From the NCBI GenBank assembly GCA_039821555.1, contig JBCBNX010000024.1:1-53304 (forward strand): DNA of 53,304 bases. Reading direction: 5' to 3'. The notes below the pieces were generated by a model. That model saw nothing but the letters and a program-made list of their open reading frames with translations. It was not told the origin of the DNA and searched no databases. The DNA comes from Bacteroidota bacterium. Its GTDB lineage: Bacteria; Bacteroidota; Rhodothermia; Rhodothermales; Rubricoccaceae. Position numbers and translations under genes: made by a program. Each line of letters begins with the position of its first letter. Position 1 is the first letter of the stretch. Below are positions 16,901 to 31,667 of the stretch, piece by piece.

Positions 16901-18725
16901 CGTCCTCTTCCATGAGGCGCTGCCGCGCCACCGGGTATTCGGGGTCGATGGGCACGTAGGCGCCGCCGGCCTTCACGGCAGCGAGGATGCCCATCACCAT
17001 GGCTGGCGTCCGCGTCAGCCTCAGTCCGACCGCGTCGTCAGGACCGACGCCGGCCTCTTGCAGCCGGCGCGCAAGGGTGTTGGACACCGTCTCCAGGGCC
17101 GCGTAGCTCACATGCTCCGTCCCGACCGTCAGCGCGATGGCATCCGGTTTCTGCGCGACCTGCTGCTCGAAGAGGGCTGGAAGCGTAGCCGGAGACGTGG
17201 GCTCGACGACAGGCTGTGCCCCTTCGATGCTCCATCCCGACGGCGGCAGCTTGGCGGCCGGGATCTCGGCCACGACGCAGTCTGGATCGGCCACGCACGC
17301 CCCCAGCAGCGTAAGGAACGAGTCCGCCATGGACTGGATTGTCGCCTCGTCGAAGAGCGCCCGGCTGTATTCAAACACGCCCTGGACCTGCCCATCGCGG
17401 TGGTAGAGCGCCAGCGTGAGGTCGAACTTCGCCGTGCCGGTGTTGACACTCTGCTGCTCGCTCGCCAGGCGCAGGGACGGGGCGACCTCGTCGTAGGTCC
17501 CGCCCGGTGTAGACCCGTGCTGGCCGTACGAAAAGACCACCTGAAAGAGCGGGTGGCGGCTCAAGTCGCGCTCCACGCCAAGGAGGTCGACGAGCCGGTC
17601 GAAGGGCACGTCCTGATGGGCATCGGCTTCGAGCATCGTCGTGCGGACGACCTGCACGAGGTCGCGGAACGTCGCGGTGGCGTCGGTTCGGCACCGGAGC
17701 ACGAGGGTGTTCACGAAGAAGCCGATCAGGCCCTCGATCTCGCTTCGGGTGCGTCCCGAGACGGGCGTGCCTACGGTGATGTCGTCCTGCTCGGACCAGC
17801 GACTCAGCATCGCCACGAACGCAGCCAGGAACCCCACAAAGGGCGTGGCGCCCGAATGGGACACGAGGGCCGCAAGCGACGCCGAGAGCGAGGCAGGAAT
17901 CTTCACCGGCACCCACCCGCCTTCGAACTGCTGCACGGGCGGACGCGGCCGGTCCGTGGGCATAGCCAGCAGCGGTGCGGCGCCTTCCAACTGTGTTTGC
18001 CAGTACTGCTCCTGGCGTGCGGTCTCGCCGAGCCGGTCCTGCCGTTGCCAGACGGCATAGTCGGCATACTGCACGTCCAGCTCCGGCAGCCGCTGGTGCG
18101 GCAGTCCCACGTGCTTGCGATACCCGCCGATCACTTCGCGGAGCAGCAACTCCATCGACCACCCGTCCGAGGCGATGTGGTGCATCGTCACGAGAAGCTG
18201 CCACGCCTGCGGCCCCTCCTGCAGCAGGCACGCGCGCAGGGGTACGTCGGTCTCCAAGCGGAAGCAACGGTGCGCCTCGGCCTGCTCCCAGCGCTTCGCC
18301 TCCTCTGCGCGCTGCGATCCCGGTAGCCCCTGGATGTCGATGTGCGCGAGCGGCACGGAGGCGTCGGGGGCCACGACCTGCTGAGCCCGTCCTTCGTCGT
18401 CTTCCGAGAACGTGGTTCGGAGCGTCTCATGCCTCGCCACGACGGCCTGCAGACTGCCCTCAAGTGCGGCCACGTCGAGGTCCCCGACCAACCGGACATT
18501 CAGCGGCAGGTTGTAGGCTGGGTTCGCCGGATCCAGCCGGTAGAGAAACCAGAGGCGCTGCTGGGCGAAGGACAGCGGAAACCCCTCCCCTTCCACTCTC
18601 TGCTGCCGGACGATGCCCGCGTTGGCCTCGCGTCCCTGAGCGGCCTGCCGCTGCCGCGCCCGAAGCACGAGCAAAGCGCGCTGCCGGTCCGTCAGTTCGT
18701 CAATCTTGACCTGGTTCTGTATCAT
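13971..18725 (-). CDS. NRPS module C-A-PCP-E with altered E active site
   Basis: A 1584-aa module. C (about 50-480) has HHIASDGWS at 182-190 and looks like LCL type. A (about 510-1015) is intact (YTSGSTGKPRG, VYGPTET, YRTGD, SDKLDR with the catalytic Lys). Its code D-P-W-G-F-G-V-I-D is not one I can assign; a Gln-type code I recall (DAWQFGLID) agrees at six of nine positions. PCP has FFDLGGDSILC. The last domain (about 1115-1560) is an epimerisation domain by its SRTVGAFADQYPL and FSYLGE motifs, but the HHxxxDG site reads H1246-R1247-LVTDG: the second, catalytic His is Arg, while the Glu of VETNGR is kept. Epimerase activity is therefore doubtful, although the next protein starts with a C domain of the D-accepting type. 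Confidence 0.92.
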   Translation of the reverse strand: MIQNQVKIDELTDRQRALLVLRARQRQAAQGREANAGIVRQQRVEGEGFPLSFAQQRLWFLYRLDPANPAYNLPLNVRLVGDLDVAALEGSLQAVVARHETLRTTFSEDDEGRAQQVVAPDASVPLAHIDIQGLPGSQRAEEAKRWEQAEAHRCFRLETDVPLRACLLQEGPQAWQLLVTMHHIASDGWSMELLLREVIGGYRKHVGLPHQRLPELDVQYADYAVWQRQDRLGETARQEQYWQTQLEGAAPLLAMPTDRPRPPVQQFEGGWVPVKIPASLSASLAALVSHSGATPFVGFLAAFVAMLSRWSEQDDITVGTPVSGRTRSEIEGLIGFFVNTLVLRCRTDATATFRDLVQVVRTTMLEADAHQDVPFDRLVDLLGVERDLSRHPLFQVVFSYGQHGSTPGGTYDEVAPSLRLASEQQSVNTGTAKFDLTLALYHRDGQVQGVFEYSRALFDEATIQSMADSFLTLLGACVADPDCVVAEIPAAKLPPSGWSIEGAQPVVEPTSPATLPALFEQQVAQKPDAIALTVGTEHVSYAALETVSNTLARRLQEAGVGPDDAVGLRLTRTPAMVMGILAAVKAGGAYVPIDPEYPVARQRLMEEDARLKLLVTEEACAARSSESPVERLWIEPSEVKDILRAGEDPGPPRRALSDDHLAYIVYTSGSTGKPRGVMVTHAGIVNQLRWRQRVFDLGPGDAVLHNFSFSFDPSVWMFFWPLASGGRICLSPPGEARDLEALVDMAARDRCAVLGTGPSVLDMLLDVPELAQCTALRHIFCGGELFLQELKERYFSALPASLESLPVHNVYGPTETVIDATWHTCHPDDERTSIPIGRAVDWKGLLVLDRFGNPAPVGMPGELYIGGAGLARGYRSKPRLTAERFVPSSWPGATGERLYRTGDVVRHLPSQEVEFVGRVDAQVKVRGYRVEPGEIEEALLNHDAVREVAVVPVGGPSRQQLAAYVLPKDPDAPPDAAVLRTALRAALPEYMVPQFFVIRTTFPRTPSDKLDRKALPPPDPNDALPDEMVVPRNDVEYRLCAVWSSVLGLEEIGVNANFFDLGGDSILCIQLVAHARKAGIRFTPLQLFQHQTVGELAEVVEAGAVEIASTGPVTGTAPLTPFQARYFERSWAAPAGWVLSALCETPTTLTAGDLSSVMSDLTSAHDGLRARFPVVNGTRRQEIGAALDEPLTVVDLSALPPPARARALAAALQRGTGSLDIGQGPLFRSIYFQQGDERGRLMLIMHRLVTDGFSWQVLQEDMKVLYSAVRSGTQAPPAMKTTSVLDWGTRLQALEPSKEAAAYWLDRLGEVTDVLPARLMATEPDSAARTHASTATATRWLDPTTTRQLFDLVSRSYRLRGQEVLVAGIALALRRWGGLKRWWVDVETNGRTHAFDGVDLSRTVGAFADQYPLWVSLPDEGTPEEALTLFSQEAAPQPEEVMAYSVARYVHPASTTGQALRALPQPEIAFSYLGEVPLPPDGEEDFPPAPETLPPEHDADNERTHVLELMGHQLDGELCLRISYSRARFSEDAIAGLQDALDTALRDLVRHCESAEAGLPFTYEDLTLVDLDEGDFDKISALLV

Positions 18726-18730
18726 CCTGG

Positions 18731-18745
18731 CAGGATGTCATCCTG
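18731..18745. promoter_or_regulatory. Perfect 7-bp inverted repeat just upstream of the C-A-PCP-E gene
   Basis: CAGGATG and CATCCTG flank a single base, lying 6-20 bases upstream of the ATG at 18725, where the ribosome binding site would be. A second small inverted repeat (TCCTG/CAGGA, 18725-18735) overlaps it and the start codon. A translational hairpin or protein site is possible; with arms this short, chance is also possible. Confidence 0.3.
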
Positions 18746-18805
18746 CTCAGCGGTCAAAGCAGGTGGGCGATTGGGTGGTAGCATGGCTGGAGCGCGCTTC
18801 GCAGG

Positions 18806-20719
18806 CTAGACGAGGGTTGGCCCACCTCGGAGTGCTCCTTTTTCTTCTTCCAACAGGGCCGCGACTTCTTCGTCCGTCAATCCGTCCAGTTCGCTCAGCG
18901 CGTCGGCTAGCTCGGCGTCAGACAGAGAGCCGAGAAGGAGGTCCTCGACGGCCGCTGCGAGGCCCCGCACGGTCGGCTGGTCGAACACGGTCGCGAGCGG
19001 CACGTCCACACCGAAGACGGTGCGGATGCGTGAGACGAGCACCGTTCCCACCAGGCTGTGCCCCCCGAGCAGGAAGAAGTCGTCGTCGACCCCCACCTGG
19101 TCCAGGTCCAGCAGCTCTTCCCAGATCTCGGCGAGTTGTCCCTGGATGGGCGTCTCGGGCGCCGCAAACGAGGCCTTGGTCGCCCCCTTCGTCTCGGACG
19201 GCGGAAGCGGGCGCTCCGCGGTGGCGCACCACGCCACGAACGCCGGCGGGGTCTCCAACGAACCGAGCGAACGCTCCGGAGCCTCGACCAGCTGGGTGAG
19301 CAAGGACACGTAGGCCTCGGCCAGCAGGGTCATGGTCGAGGGCCTGTAGAGGTCGAGATCGTAGGTGAGCGTCAGCTCCAGGCCCGACGCCGTCTCGACT
19401 ACGTAGAAGTAGAGGTCGAGCGGGGTCGTGTTGTCGGCGTTGCGCTCCATCACCTCGACGCTCAGGTCGGGAAGCGTGAGCTTCTCGCGCGACGCGCTCA
19501 TGTGGCTGAACGCGACCGGGATGACGCGCCCTAAGCCGGCTGGCACGCCGGTTCTCTTCAGATGGAACAGCTCGTGGAGCGGCACGTCGGCGTGCTCGTG
19601 CACGGCCAGCATTGCCTCGTGCACGTGCCGGACGTGCGCAGAGCCAGGCTCCTCCCCTGCCACGTCCGCGCGTATCAGCAGGTCGCTGGCGAGCATGCCA
19701 ATCAGGGTCTCGGTGCCGGGTCGGCTCCGGTTGGCCATCGGATAGCCGAGGACGAAGCGCTCTTTGCCTGCCATGCGGGCCGCGACAAGCTCGAACACCC
19801 CGAGAAGCACGGCTACCAGCGAGACCTGCATTTCCTGGGCGAGCGTCTGAGCCGCGGCCGCGACGCCGTCGGGGATGGGATGCACGAGTTCGCGGCCCAC
19901 CGCCATCGGCACGCGGGGCCGAGGCAAGTCGGTGGGCAGCGCCAGGGTGAGCTCGACCCCGTCCAGCGTGTCCTCCCAGAACGCCGTCTGCTCTTCTACC
20001 ACGTCGGTGGTGAGTCGCCCGTGTTCCCAGGCCGCGTAGTCATCGAACTGGATTCGAAGCGGAGGGAGCCCCACCCCAGCCCCTCGGCAGAGCGAGTCGT
20101 AGACGGTGCCCAGCTCGCTCAAGAAGAGCTGCTGCGAGGCATGGTCGAAGGCCAGGTGATGGAAGACCGGGAGGAACACCCAGGAGGTGGCTCCTACGCG
20201 AAGGAGCGTCGCCCGCATCGGAGGCTCCGAGGTAAGCTCGAAGGGCCGTTCGAGCTCTACTCGAATGTGCTCCTGCACCGTTGCGTTTACGTCCGCCGCG
20301 TCTATGTCCTCACTGTCGCTCGTGAGGTCGACGCGGGTGAACGCCATCGGGCACGTCGCGTGAATGGCGAGGTGCGGGACGTCCCCGTTGGAGATGACCG
20401 TAGCCCTGAGGATGTTGTGGCGCTCCTGGATGGCTCGCACGCAACGCTCCAGCACGTCCGGGTCCAGCGGCCCTTCGATGCGGAGGGGCGTCAGCACGTT
20501 GTTGCCCGCATTGTCTGGACTCAGCAGTTCCCGAAACCAGATGCGCTGCTGCCCGGCCGTCAGCGGCACAGGACCCGTGGCGGACCTGCGCGGAATCTGT
20601 GACGTCGAGGCGCTGCGCTTCCGTGCGGGCGCTTGCTGCTGAGCCGCGAGCAGTCGGCTCGACAACGCAGCGAGGTCTTTCGGGTCGATGTCGCTCAGAC
20701 GATGTGAGAGGTCACCCAT
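18806..20719 (-). CDS. NRPS C-PCP didomain without an A domain
   Basis: A 637-aa protein. A condensation domain (about 50-500) has HHLAFDHAS at 187-195; both His and the Asp are kept, the usual Gly is His. After a short linker comes a PCP (FFLLGGHSLVGT) and an acidic, leucine-rich tail (SELDGLTDEEVAALLEEEKG) that could be a docking helix. No adenylation domain lies between them. The module must either be loaded in trans or pass the chain on without extension. The start at 20719 has a fair Shine-Dalgarno (GAAGGA about 5-6 bases upstream); a longer in-frame start at 20770 would begin inside unlikely sequence. It sits between the KR-DH PKS and the next NRPS module. Confidence 0.9.
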   Translation of the reverse strand: MGDLSHRLSDIDPKDLAALSSRLLAAQQQAPARKRSASTSQIPRRSATGPVPLTAGQQRIWFRELLSPDNAGNNVLTPLRIEGPLDPDVLERCVRAIQERHNILRATVISNGDVPHLAIHATCPMAFTRVDLTSDSEDIDAADVNATVQEHIRVELERPFELTSEPPMRATLLRVGATSWVFLPVFHHLAFDHASQQLFLSELGTVYDSLCRGAGVGLPPLRIQFDDYAAWEHGRLTTDVVEEQTAFWEDTLDGVELTLALPTDLPRPRVPMAVGRELVHPIPDGVAAAAQTLAQEMQVSLVAVLLGVFELVAARMAGKERFVLGYPMANRSRPGTETLIGMLASDLLIRADVAGEEPGSAHVRHVHEAMLAVHEHADVPLHELFHLKRTGVPAGLGRVIPVAFSHMSASREKLTLPDLSVEVMERNADNTTPLDLYFYVVETASGLELTLTYDLDLYRPSTMTLLAEAYVSLLTQLVEAPERSLGSLETPPAFVAWCATAERPLPPSETKGATKASFAAPETPIQGQLAEIWEELLDLDQVGVDDDFFLLGGHSLVGTVLVSRIRTVFGVDVPLATVFDQPTVRGLAAAVEDLLLGSLSDAELADALSELDGLTDEEVAALLEEEKGALRGGPTLV

Positions 20720-20776
20720 GGAAGTCCTTCGGGCTCGGTGCAGAATGGCTGGCCTGGTACACCAGGCCACGTTGGA

Positions 20777-26352
<5,576 letters not shown>

Positions 26353-26356
<4 letters not shown>

Positions 26357-27249
26357 GAGTGCGGGCGTCGTTGATGTGTTCGGTTGCGGGCCTTCCGACG
26401 AGCGAGGCGGGCTGCCGCAGCAGTGGCCGCCGACGCGGAGCTGGACAAGGGCCGGTGGGCATACAGGTTGTAGATGCCCGTCCCTTCGTAGAGCGTGTCT
26501 TGCTCGGCCAGCACGCGGTAGCCGTGTTCGTGTAGCAGCGCGTTCATGGCTTCGACGCGGCCTTCGGTGTCGTGCACCTCGACCACGATCTGCTTGATCT
26601 TCGGCCAGTCCTCCTCCGAGAGCCCGTGCAGCACCTCCATCTCGCACTTCTGGACGTCGATCTTGAGCAAGTCGATCGTGCTGATGCCGTGCTCCGCGAT
26701 GACGTCGCTCAGTCGCCTGAGCTGGCACGTGAGGGCGGTGCTCTGGAGGCGTGCTTCGAGCAGGTCGTCGGCGTGCTTCATCACCGCTTCCATGCCCGGC
26801 ATGCCGTGGTCGCGTTGGTTCTCCATCAGCGAGCGCAACACCTGCCGCTCCTCGTCGAGGTCACCGTGGAACGACGACATGCCCGAGCTCTGCGGGTAGA
26901 ACGTGAACGAGGCCGTGGTCTCTTCGTCGGAGATGCCGAAGTTGTGCAGGGTGGCGTCGACGCCGTGACGGCGCCGGTTCTCGTCGAGTATGCGATAGAG
27001 CGGCGGTGCCGGCTCGAAGCAGAAGAGCCGGGGGCGCACGCACAGAAAGTGCACCGACAGCATGAACATCCCGATGTTGGAGCCTACGTCGAAGACGCAG
27101 GCGTCCTCCGGAAGCGTGATGCCGTTGCGGAAATAGACCTGCTTCTCGAACAAGTCCTCGTAGAAGAACAGGGCTTCCGTGGGACTCTGACAGACGATGT
27201 CGAGTCCGTTCGGAAGGCGCACTTCAGTCATGGGAGCTACGTCGTTCAT
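26353..27249 (-). CDS. Stand-alone FkbM-family methyltransferase
   Basis: A 298-aa FkbM-type enzyme: LPNGLDIVCQS, YFRNGITLPEDACVFDVGSN, FCFEPAPPLYRILDENRRRHG, FTFYPQSSGMSSF, IDLLKIDVQKCEMEVLHGL and WPKIKQIVVEV. FkbM family members are usually O-methyltransferases. It shares nearly every conserved block with the FkbM domain embedded in the Gly module, so the two are probably paralogues. The ATG at 27249 gives a 5-base gap to the previous gene; a second ATG six codons later is also possible. The C-terminal tail is rich in Ala, Arg and Ser and not part of the fold. Its stop overlaps the PKS start by 4 bases (26353-26356). Confidence 0.88.
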
Positions 27250-27254
27250 GAGCC

Positions 27255-28148
27255 CTAGGCCATCGGCTTGATTCCTGTGAAGTAGAACAGCCGCCAGAAC
27301 AGGTGGAAGTGCGGCAAGCTTGCGGTGTAGCCGAGGTAGCGCTTGGCTCGGTCCAGACAGTCCTCCGCCGAGCAGTTCATGTCGAAGATCATCCGGAGAT
27401 ACCGGCCCGCTGCGGCCTCGTCCTCGAACACCCAGGGCACCGAGTGGACGCCCCATTCCTGCAACTCGATGCCCGAGAACTCGCAGATCGTCTCGAGGTC
27501 CATCCTGTCGAGGAACCTGTAGTCGTGCCCGGTGCTGCAGTGGGCGTGGATGTGGTCGTCGAAGAACCGCTGCACGGTGGTGTGATCCGCAACATCGCCG
27601 ATGATGAGGCGACCGCCCGGCCGGAGGAGGCGGTAGAACTCGCGGCAGAGGGCCACCTTGTCGGCAACATGGTGCAGCGAGGCCAGGGTGAACACGGTGT
27701 CCACACTGCCGCTCGGGAAATCGATCCGGTCCCCGTCGAGCGAGATCAGGCGCACGTTGGGTTCGTCCCGCAGGCCCCGCGGCATTTCGTCTGCGGACAT
27801 CTTCGAGCCTTCGACGGCGACGACCTCGCCGGTGGCGCCGACCTGCGCGGCCACCGGCAGCGAGAGCACGCCGGTCCCGCACCCAAAGTCGAGGATGCGC
27901 TGCCCGGGCTGGGCGGCCACCTTCTCCAGCATGAGACTGAGCTCATGCACACGGACGGCGGGCATCTGCTCGTTGGCGCGGCGATAGTTGCGCCCCCGCC
28001 TCCCCTCGTCGAAGTCCGTGCCCCCCTCCAATTCGTGGGGGAGGTGCTCCATGGGAAGCGTGGGGGCACTGAGCGTGCCAGGCGCATGCCCGTTCCCGTT
28101 GATCGGTGCTGTACCAATGTCTGGCGAGGTGTACGATGGGCTTTTCAT
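27255..28148 (-). CDS. Class I SAM-dependent methyltransferase
   Basis: A 297-aa methyltransferase of the Methyltransf_11/UbiE type. The SAM site is RILDFGCGTGVLSLPVA, followed by VVAVEGSKMSADEM, a DTVFTLASLHHVADK block and LLRPGGRLIIGDV. The first 60 or so residues are Gly/Pro/Ser-rich and probably disordered. The C-terminal part (HFHLFWRLFYFTGIKPMA) is aromatic-rich. The substrate cannot be read from the sequence; candidates are a hydroxyl or carbon of the polyketide or peptide chain. It lies 12 bases after the FkbH-like gene and 5 bases before the FkbM gene. Confidence 0.85.
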   Translation of the reverse strand: MKSPSYTSPDIGTAPINGNGHAPGTLSAPTLPMEHLPHELEGGTDFDEGRRGRNYRRANEQMPAVRVHELSLMLEKVAAQPGQRILDFGCGTGVLSLPVAAQVGATGEVVAVEGSKMSADEMPRGLRDEPNVRLISLDGDRIDFPSGSVDTVFTLASLHHVADKVALCREFYRLLRPGGRLIIGDVADHTTVQRFFDDHIHAHCSTGHDYRFLDRMDLETICEFSGIELQEWGVHSVPWVFEDEAAAGRYLRMIFDMNCSAEDCLDRAKRYLGYTASLPHFHLFWRLFYFTGIKPMA

Positions 28149-28160
28149 CGACGTGTAGGG

Positions 28161-29271
<1,111 letters not shown>

Positions 29272-29279
<8 letters not shown>

Positions 29280-30480
29280 CAGTCTTGCCGAAAACGTTTG
29301 CGTTGCCGTTCGTTTGCAGGACCGCGCCGTGTCTCCTGTAGACATCTTGCGCTAGCGTGATCTGGTGGATCTCGTTGGTCCCTTCAATGAGTTCCATCAC
29401 CTTGGCGTCGCAGAAGAAGCGCTGAACCGAATGCTCTGAGCTACACCCGCTTCCTCCGTGGAGCTGCACGGCGTCGGCCGTCGCCTTCGCGGCCACAATA
29501 GCCGCGTAGTACTTGGCCTGCGCCGTGGCCGTCGGCCCATCTGGCTGCGTTGCCTCTAGCAGGCGGGCGGCTCGCTGCGTCAGTCCGCGGGCCGCCTCCG
29601 TCTGGACCGACATGTCGGTGATGAGCCGGCGGACGAGCTGGAACGACATGAGCGGCTGCCCGAACTGGTGCCGCTCGCTTGTGTAGCGCGCGCTGGCCTC
29701 CAGCGCGGCCTGGGCGAGGCCCACGCAGCCAGCTGCCACGGTGAGTCTCCCGTGCACCAGTGCTGTTGCCAGCGCAAAACGCCCGCCCATGCCAGGACGT
29801 CCCAGTCTGTTGGCTCTCGGCACGCGACAGCCGTTGAGGCGAACCGTGCACGTCCCCCCTGCCCGCACGCCCAGCAGGCCACGGATGGGGTCCACCTCGA
29901 GACCGGGCGTCGAGCGCTCGACCACGAACGCCGCCAGCCCACTCGGCTCTTGGGCAAACACCAAGAACACGTCGGCGGTCTCCGCGAAGGTCGTCCATTT
30001 CTTGGTACCGGACAGCACGTAGTCGTCGCCTTCGCTCCGGGCAGACGTAGCGACCGCGTTTGCATCGCTGCCCACCTCCGGCTCGCTGAGCGCGAACGCT
30101 GCCAACTGCTCCCCGCAAGCGAGGCGGGGCAACCAGCAGGCTCGCTGTTCGTCGCTGCCGCACCGCTCGATGGTGTGGGCAACCATGGAGTGCACGGTCA
30201 GGAGACTCCGCGCGGCCGAGCAGGCCCAGCCGAATGCTTCAGCTAGTTGGGCAAGCGCAGACCAACTTGCCTCCCCGCCGCCGTAGCGACGAGGGAGCGT
30301 CATGCCAAGGTATCCCTCTGCTGCGACTCGCTTGATCGTAGCCATCGGGAACGTCTCCGAGGCGTGCCAGGCATCGGCGTAGGGAGCCAACTCCCTGGCC
30401 GCGAAGGCGCGATAGGTCCCAGGCTGCGTATTCGAGAGCGCAGCTCGGTCGCGGGTTGCAATCGGCGGTAGGGGGTTCAC
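29272..30480 (-). CDS. fkbI: Acyl-CoA dehydrogenase family protein, FkbI-like
   Basis: A 402-aa flavoprotein of the acyl-CoA dehydrogenase family: AFALSEPEVGSDANAVATSA, KKWTTFAETADVFLVFA, RHQFGQPLMSFQLVRR, AVQLHGGSGCSSEHSVQRFF and the late motif MELIEGTNEIHQI with the catalytic Glu. In methoxymalonyl-ACP assembly FkbI catalyses an oxidation of the ACP-bound C3 unit. The start is GTG at 30480, chosen because family similarity (RAFAARELAPYADAWH) begins well before the first ATG. The composition is GC-rich again, unlike the ACP gene 31 bases upstream. It overlaps the FkbH-like gene by 8 bases. Confidence 0.9.
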
Positions 30481-30511
30481 TGGGAGAGGTGCTTCGAGGA
30501 ACGAGAGCGCA

Positions 30512-30757
30512 TCAGACTGTAGCGCTCTCTTTGCGTGCTAGAAATGCTGTCATAGAATCGACACTTTTAAAATTGTCCATGACAAGATCATCGTCTTCTA
30601 CTTGAACATCAAAGGTCCGCTCTAGGAATAAGACAAGTTGCATCGCAAACATCGAATCGACAAATCCTAACGAGAAAATATCTTCACTATCGGAGATTCC
30701 CCCAATGTGGAAATATTGTCCCAAAAACTCGCGAATGGTTGTTCTGTGCTCACGCAT
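30512..30757 (-). CDS. fkbJ: Stand-alone acyl carrier protein, FkbJ-like
   Basis: An 81-aa acyl carrier protein. The phosphopantetheine site is the Ser in IFSLGFVDSMFAMQLV, and an acidic stretch (VQVEDDDLVMDNF) follows as in other free ACPs. In this pathway it should carry the glyceryl, hydroxymalonyl and methoxymalonyl units. An upstream in-frame start at 30829 would overlap the FkbK-like gene; the start at 30757 leaves a 22-base gap and gives the usual length for FkbJ, about 80-90 aa. The whole gene is AT-rich compared with its surroundings. Confidence 0.88.
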   Translation of the reverse strand: MREHRTTIREFLGQYFHIGGISDSEDIFSLGFVDSMFAMQLVLFLERTFDVQVEDDDLVMDNFKSVDSMTAFLARKESATV

Positions 30758-31430
30758 TGCTTTTGATGATGTGTTTGACTCAGAATGAGGAAGGCGAATC
30801 GACCGAGTAGGGATAAAATCCATGCCCACTCTTACGTCCCAGCAGGCCTGCTGCGACTAACTTTTTCAGCAGAGGTGCCGGTCTGTATTTATCGTCGTTG
30901 TAGCTCTCGTATAGCACAACAAGACTATCAAGGATGGTATCGAGCCCGATCAGGTCCGCTGTTTCAAGTGGACCCATCGTATGCCCAAAGCATCCTCTAA
31001 AAATGCGATCTACCTCCTTAGCTTCTGCTACCCCATCTTGGATAACAAATACGGCCTCATTAACTGTTAGCATCAACACTCGATTCGTCACAAATCCAGG
31101 CATGTCTTCTACTACAATTCCCTCTTTTCCTATCTGAGCCAACATAGTTGACGCCGATTCAATAGTACTATCATTAGTATAGTACCCCCGAATTAGCTCA
31201 ACGAGTGGCTTCACCGGGACAGGATTCATAAAGTGCATTCCAATCACACGCTCTGGCTTTTGCACCAGACTTGACACTTTTGTGATAGAAATTGCCGAGG
31301 TATTAACCCCTATGATTACATCTGGTCCACATATCCTATTTAGATGACCATATACTTCCTTTTTTATATCCCATCGCTCTGTAACGTTTTCGATTACGAA
31401 CTCTGCACGACCTAGCTCCTCGTAGTCCGT
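30530..31430. other. AT-rich island over the ACP gene and most of the FkbK-like gene
   Basis: Counted 60-base lines show 26 G/C at 30601-30660, about 27 at 31081-31140 and 22 at 31321-31380, against 37 at 31501-31560. The edges are at the 3' end of the ACP gene and inside the FkbK-like gene near codon 80. This looks like a segment introduced by recombination from a lower-GC donor. Confidence 0.75.
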
Positions 31431-31667
31431 CGTGAAGTGCACCCGTCCGAGAACCGCCTGCGTAGGCTCCTTGGCGCTGCCCGGAGCACGAAGGCGGCCG
31501 TACCGCAGGTTCTGCCTGATCGTTTCCCCAGCCTGTTCGAGGACCTCTGGGGTGAGGTCCACCAATACGACGTCATGCCCCGAGGCTGCGAGCGATTGGG
31601 CTAACCCACAGCCCATCACGCCCGCGCCAACAACCCCGACGGTCTGAAACCTCTTTTGCGCGCTCAT
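30780..31667 (-). CDS. fkbK: 3-hydroxyacyl-CoA dehydrogenase family protein, FkbK-like
   Basis: A 295-aa NAD-dependent dehydrogenase of the 3-hydroxybutyryl-CoA dehydrogenase family. It has an N-terminal Rossmann motif (VGVVGAGVMGCGLAQSLAASG), NVTERWDIKKEVY, the active-site style block NTSAISITKVSSLV followed by RVIGMHFMNPVPVKPLVELI, and a C-terminal domain ending GRKSGHGFYPY. In methoxymalonyl-ACP synthesis FkbK oxidises the alcohol of D-glyceryl-ACP. Base composition changes sharply inside the gene: the first roughly 80 codons (31667 to about 31430) are GC-rich like the neighbours, the rest is AT-rich (for instance 22 G/C in bases 31321-31380 against 37 in 31501-31560). This points to a mosaic gene. 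Confidence 0.9.
   Translation of the reverse strand: MSAQKRFQTVGVVGAGVMGCGLAQSLAASGHDVVLVDLTPEVLEQAGETIRQNLRYGRLRAPGSAKEPTQAVLGRVHFTTDYEELGRAEFVIENVTERWDIKKEVYGHLNRICGPDVIIGVNTSAISITKVSSLVQKPERVIGMHFMNPVPVKPLVELIRGYYTNDSTIESASTMLAQIGKEGIVVEDMPGFVTNRVLMLTVNEAVFVIQDGVAEAKEVDRIFRGCFGHTMGPLETADLIGLDTILDSLVVLYESYNDDKYRPAPLLKKLVAAGLLGRKSGHGFYPYSVDSPSSF

Noticed and set aside
20720..20770. Longer N-terminus for the C-PCP protein starting at 20770
   Set aside because: The added residues resemble no C-domain N-terminus, and the start at 20719 has a Shine-Dalgarno-like GAAGGA upstream.
27250..27882. Extended start for the stand-alone FkbM protein at 27882
   Set aside because: The extra region is antisense-free but runs through the preceding methyltransferase gene in another frame, is Arg-rich and lacks motifs; FkbM similarity starts after 27249.
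30758..30829. Longer ACP starting at 30829
   Set aside because: It would overlap the FkbK-like gene by about 50 bases and lengthen the ACP beyond the family norm.
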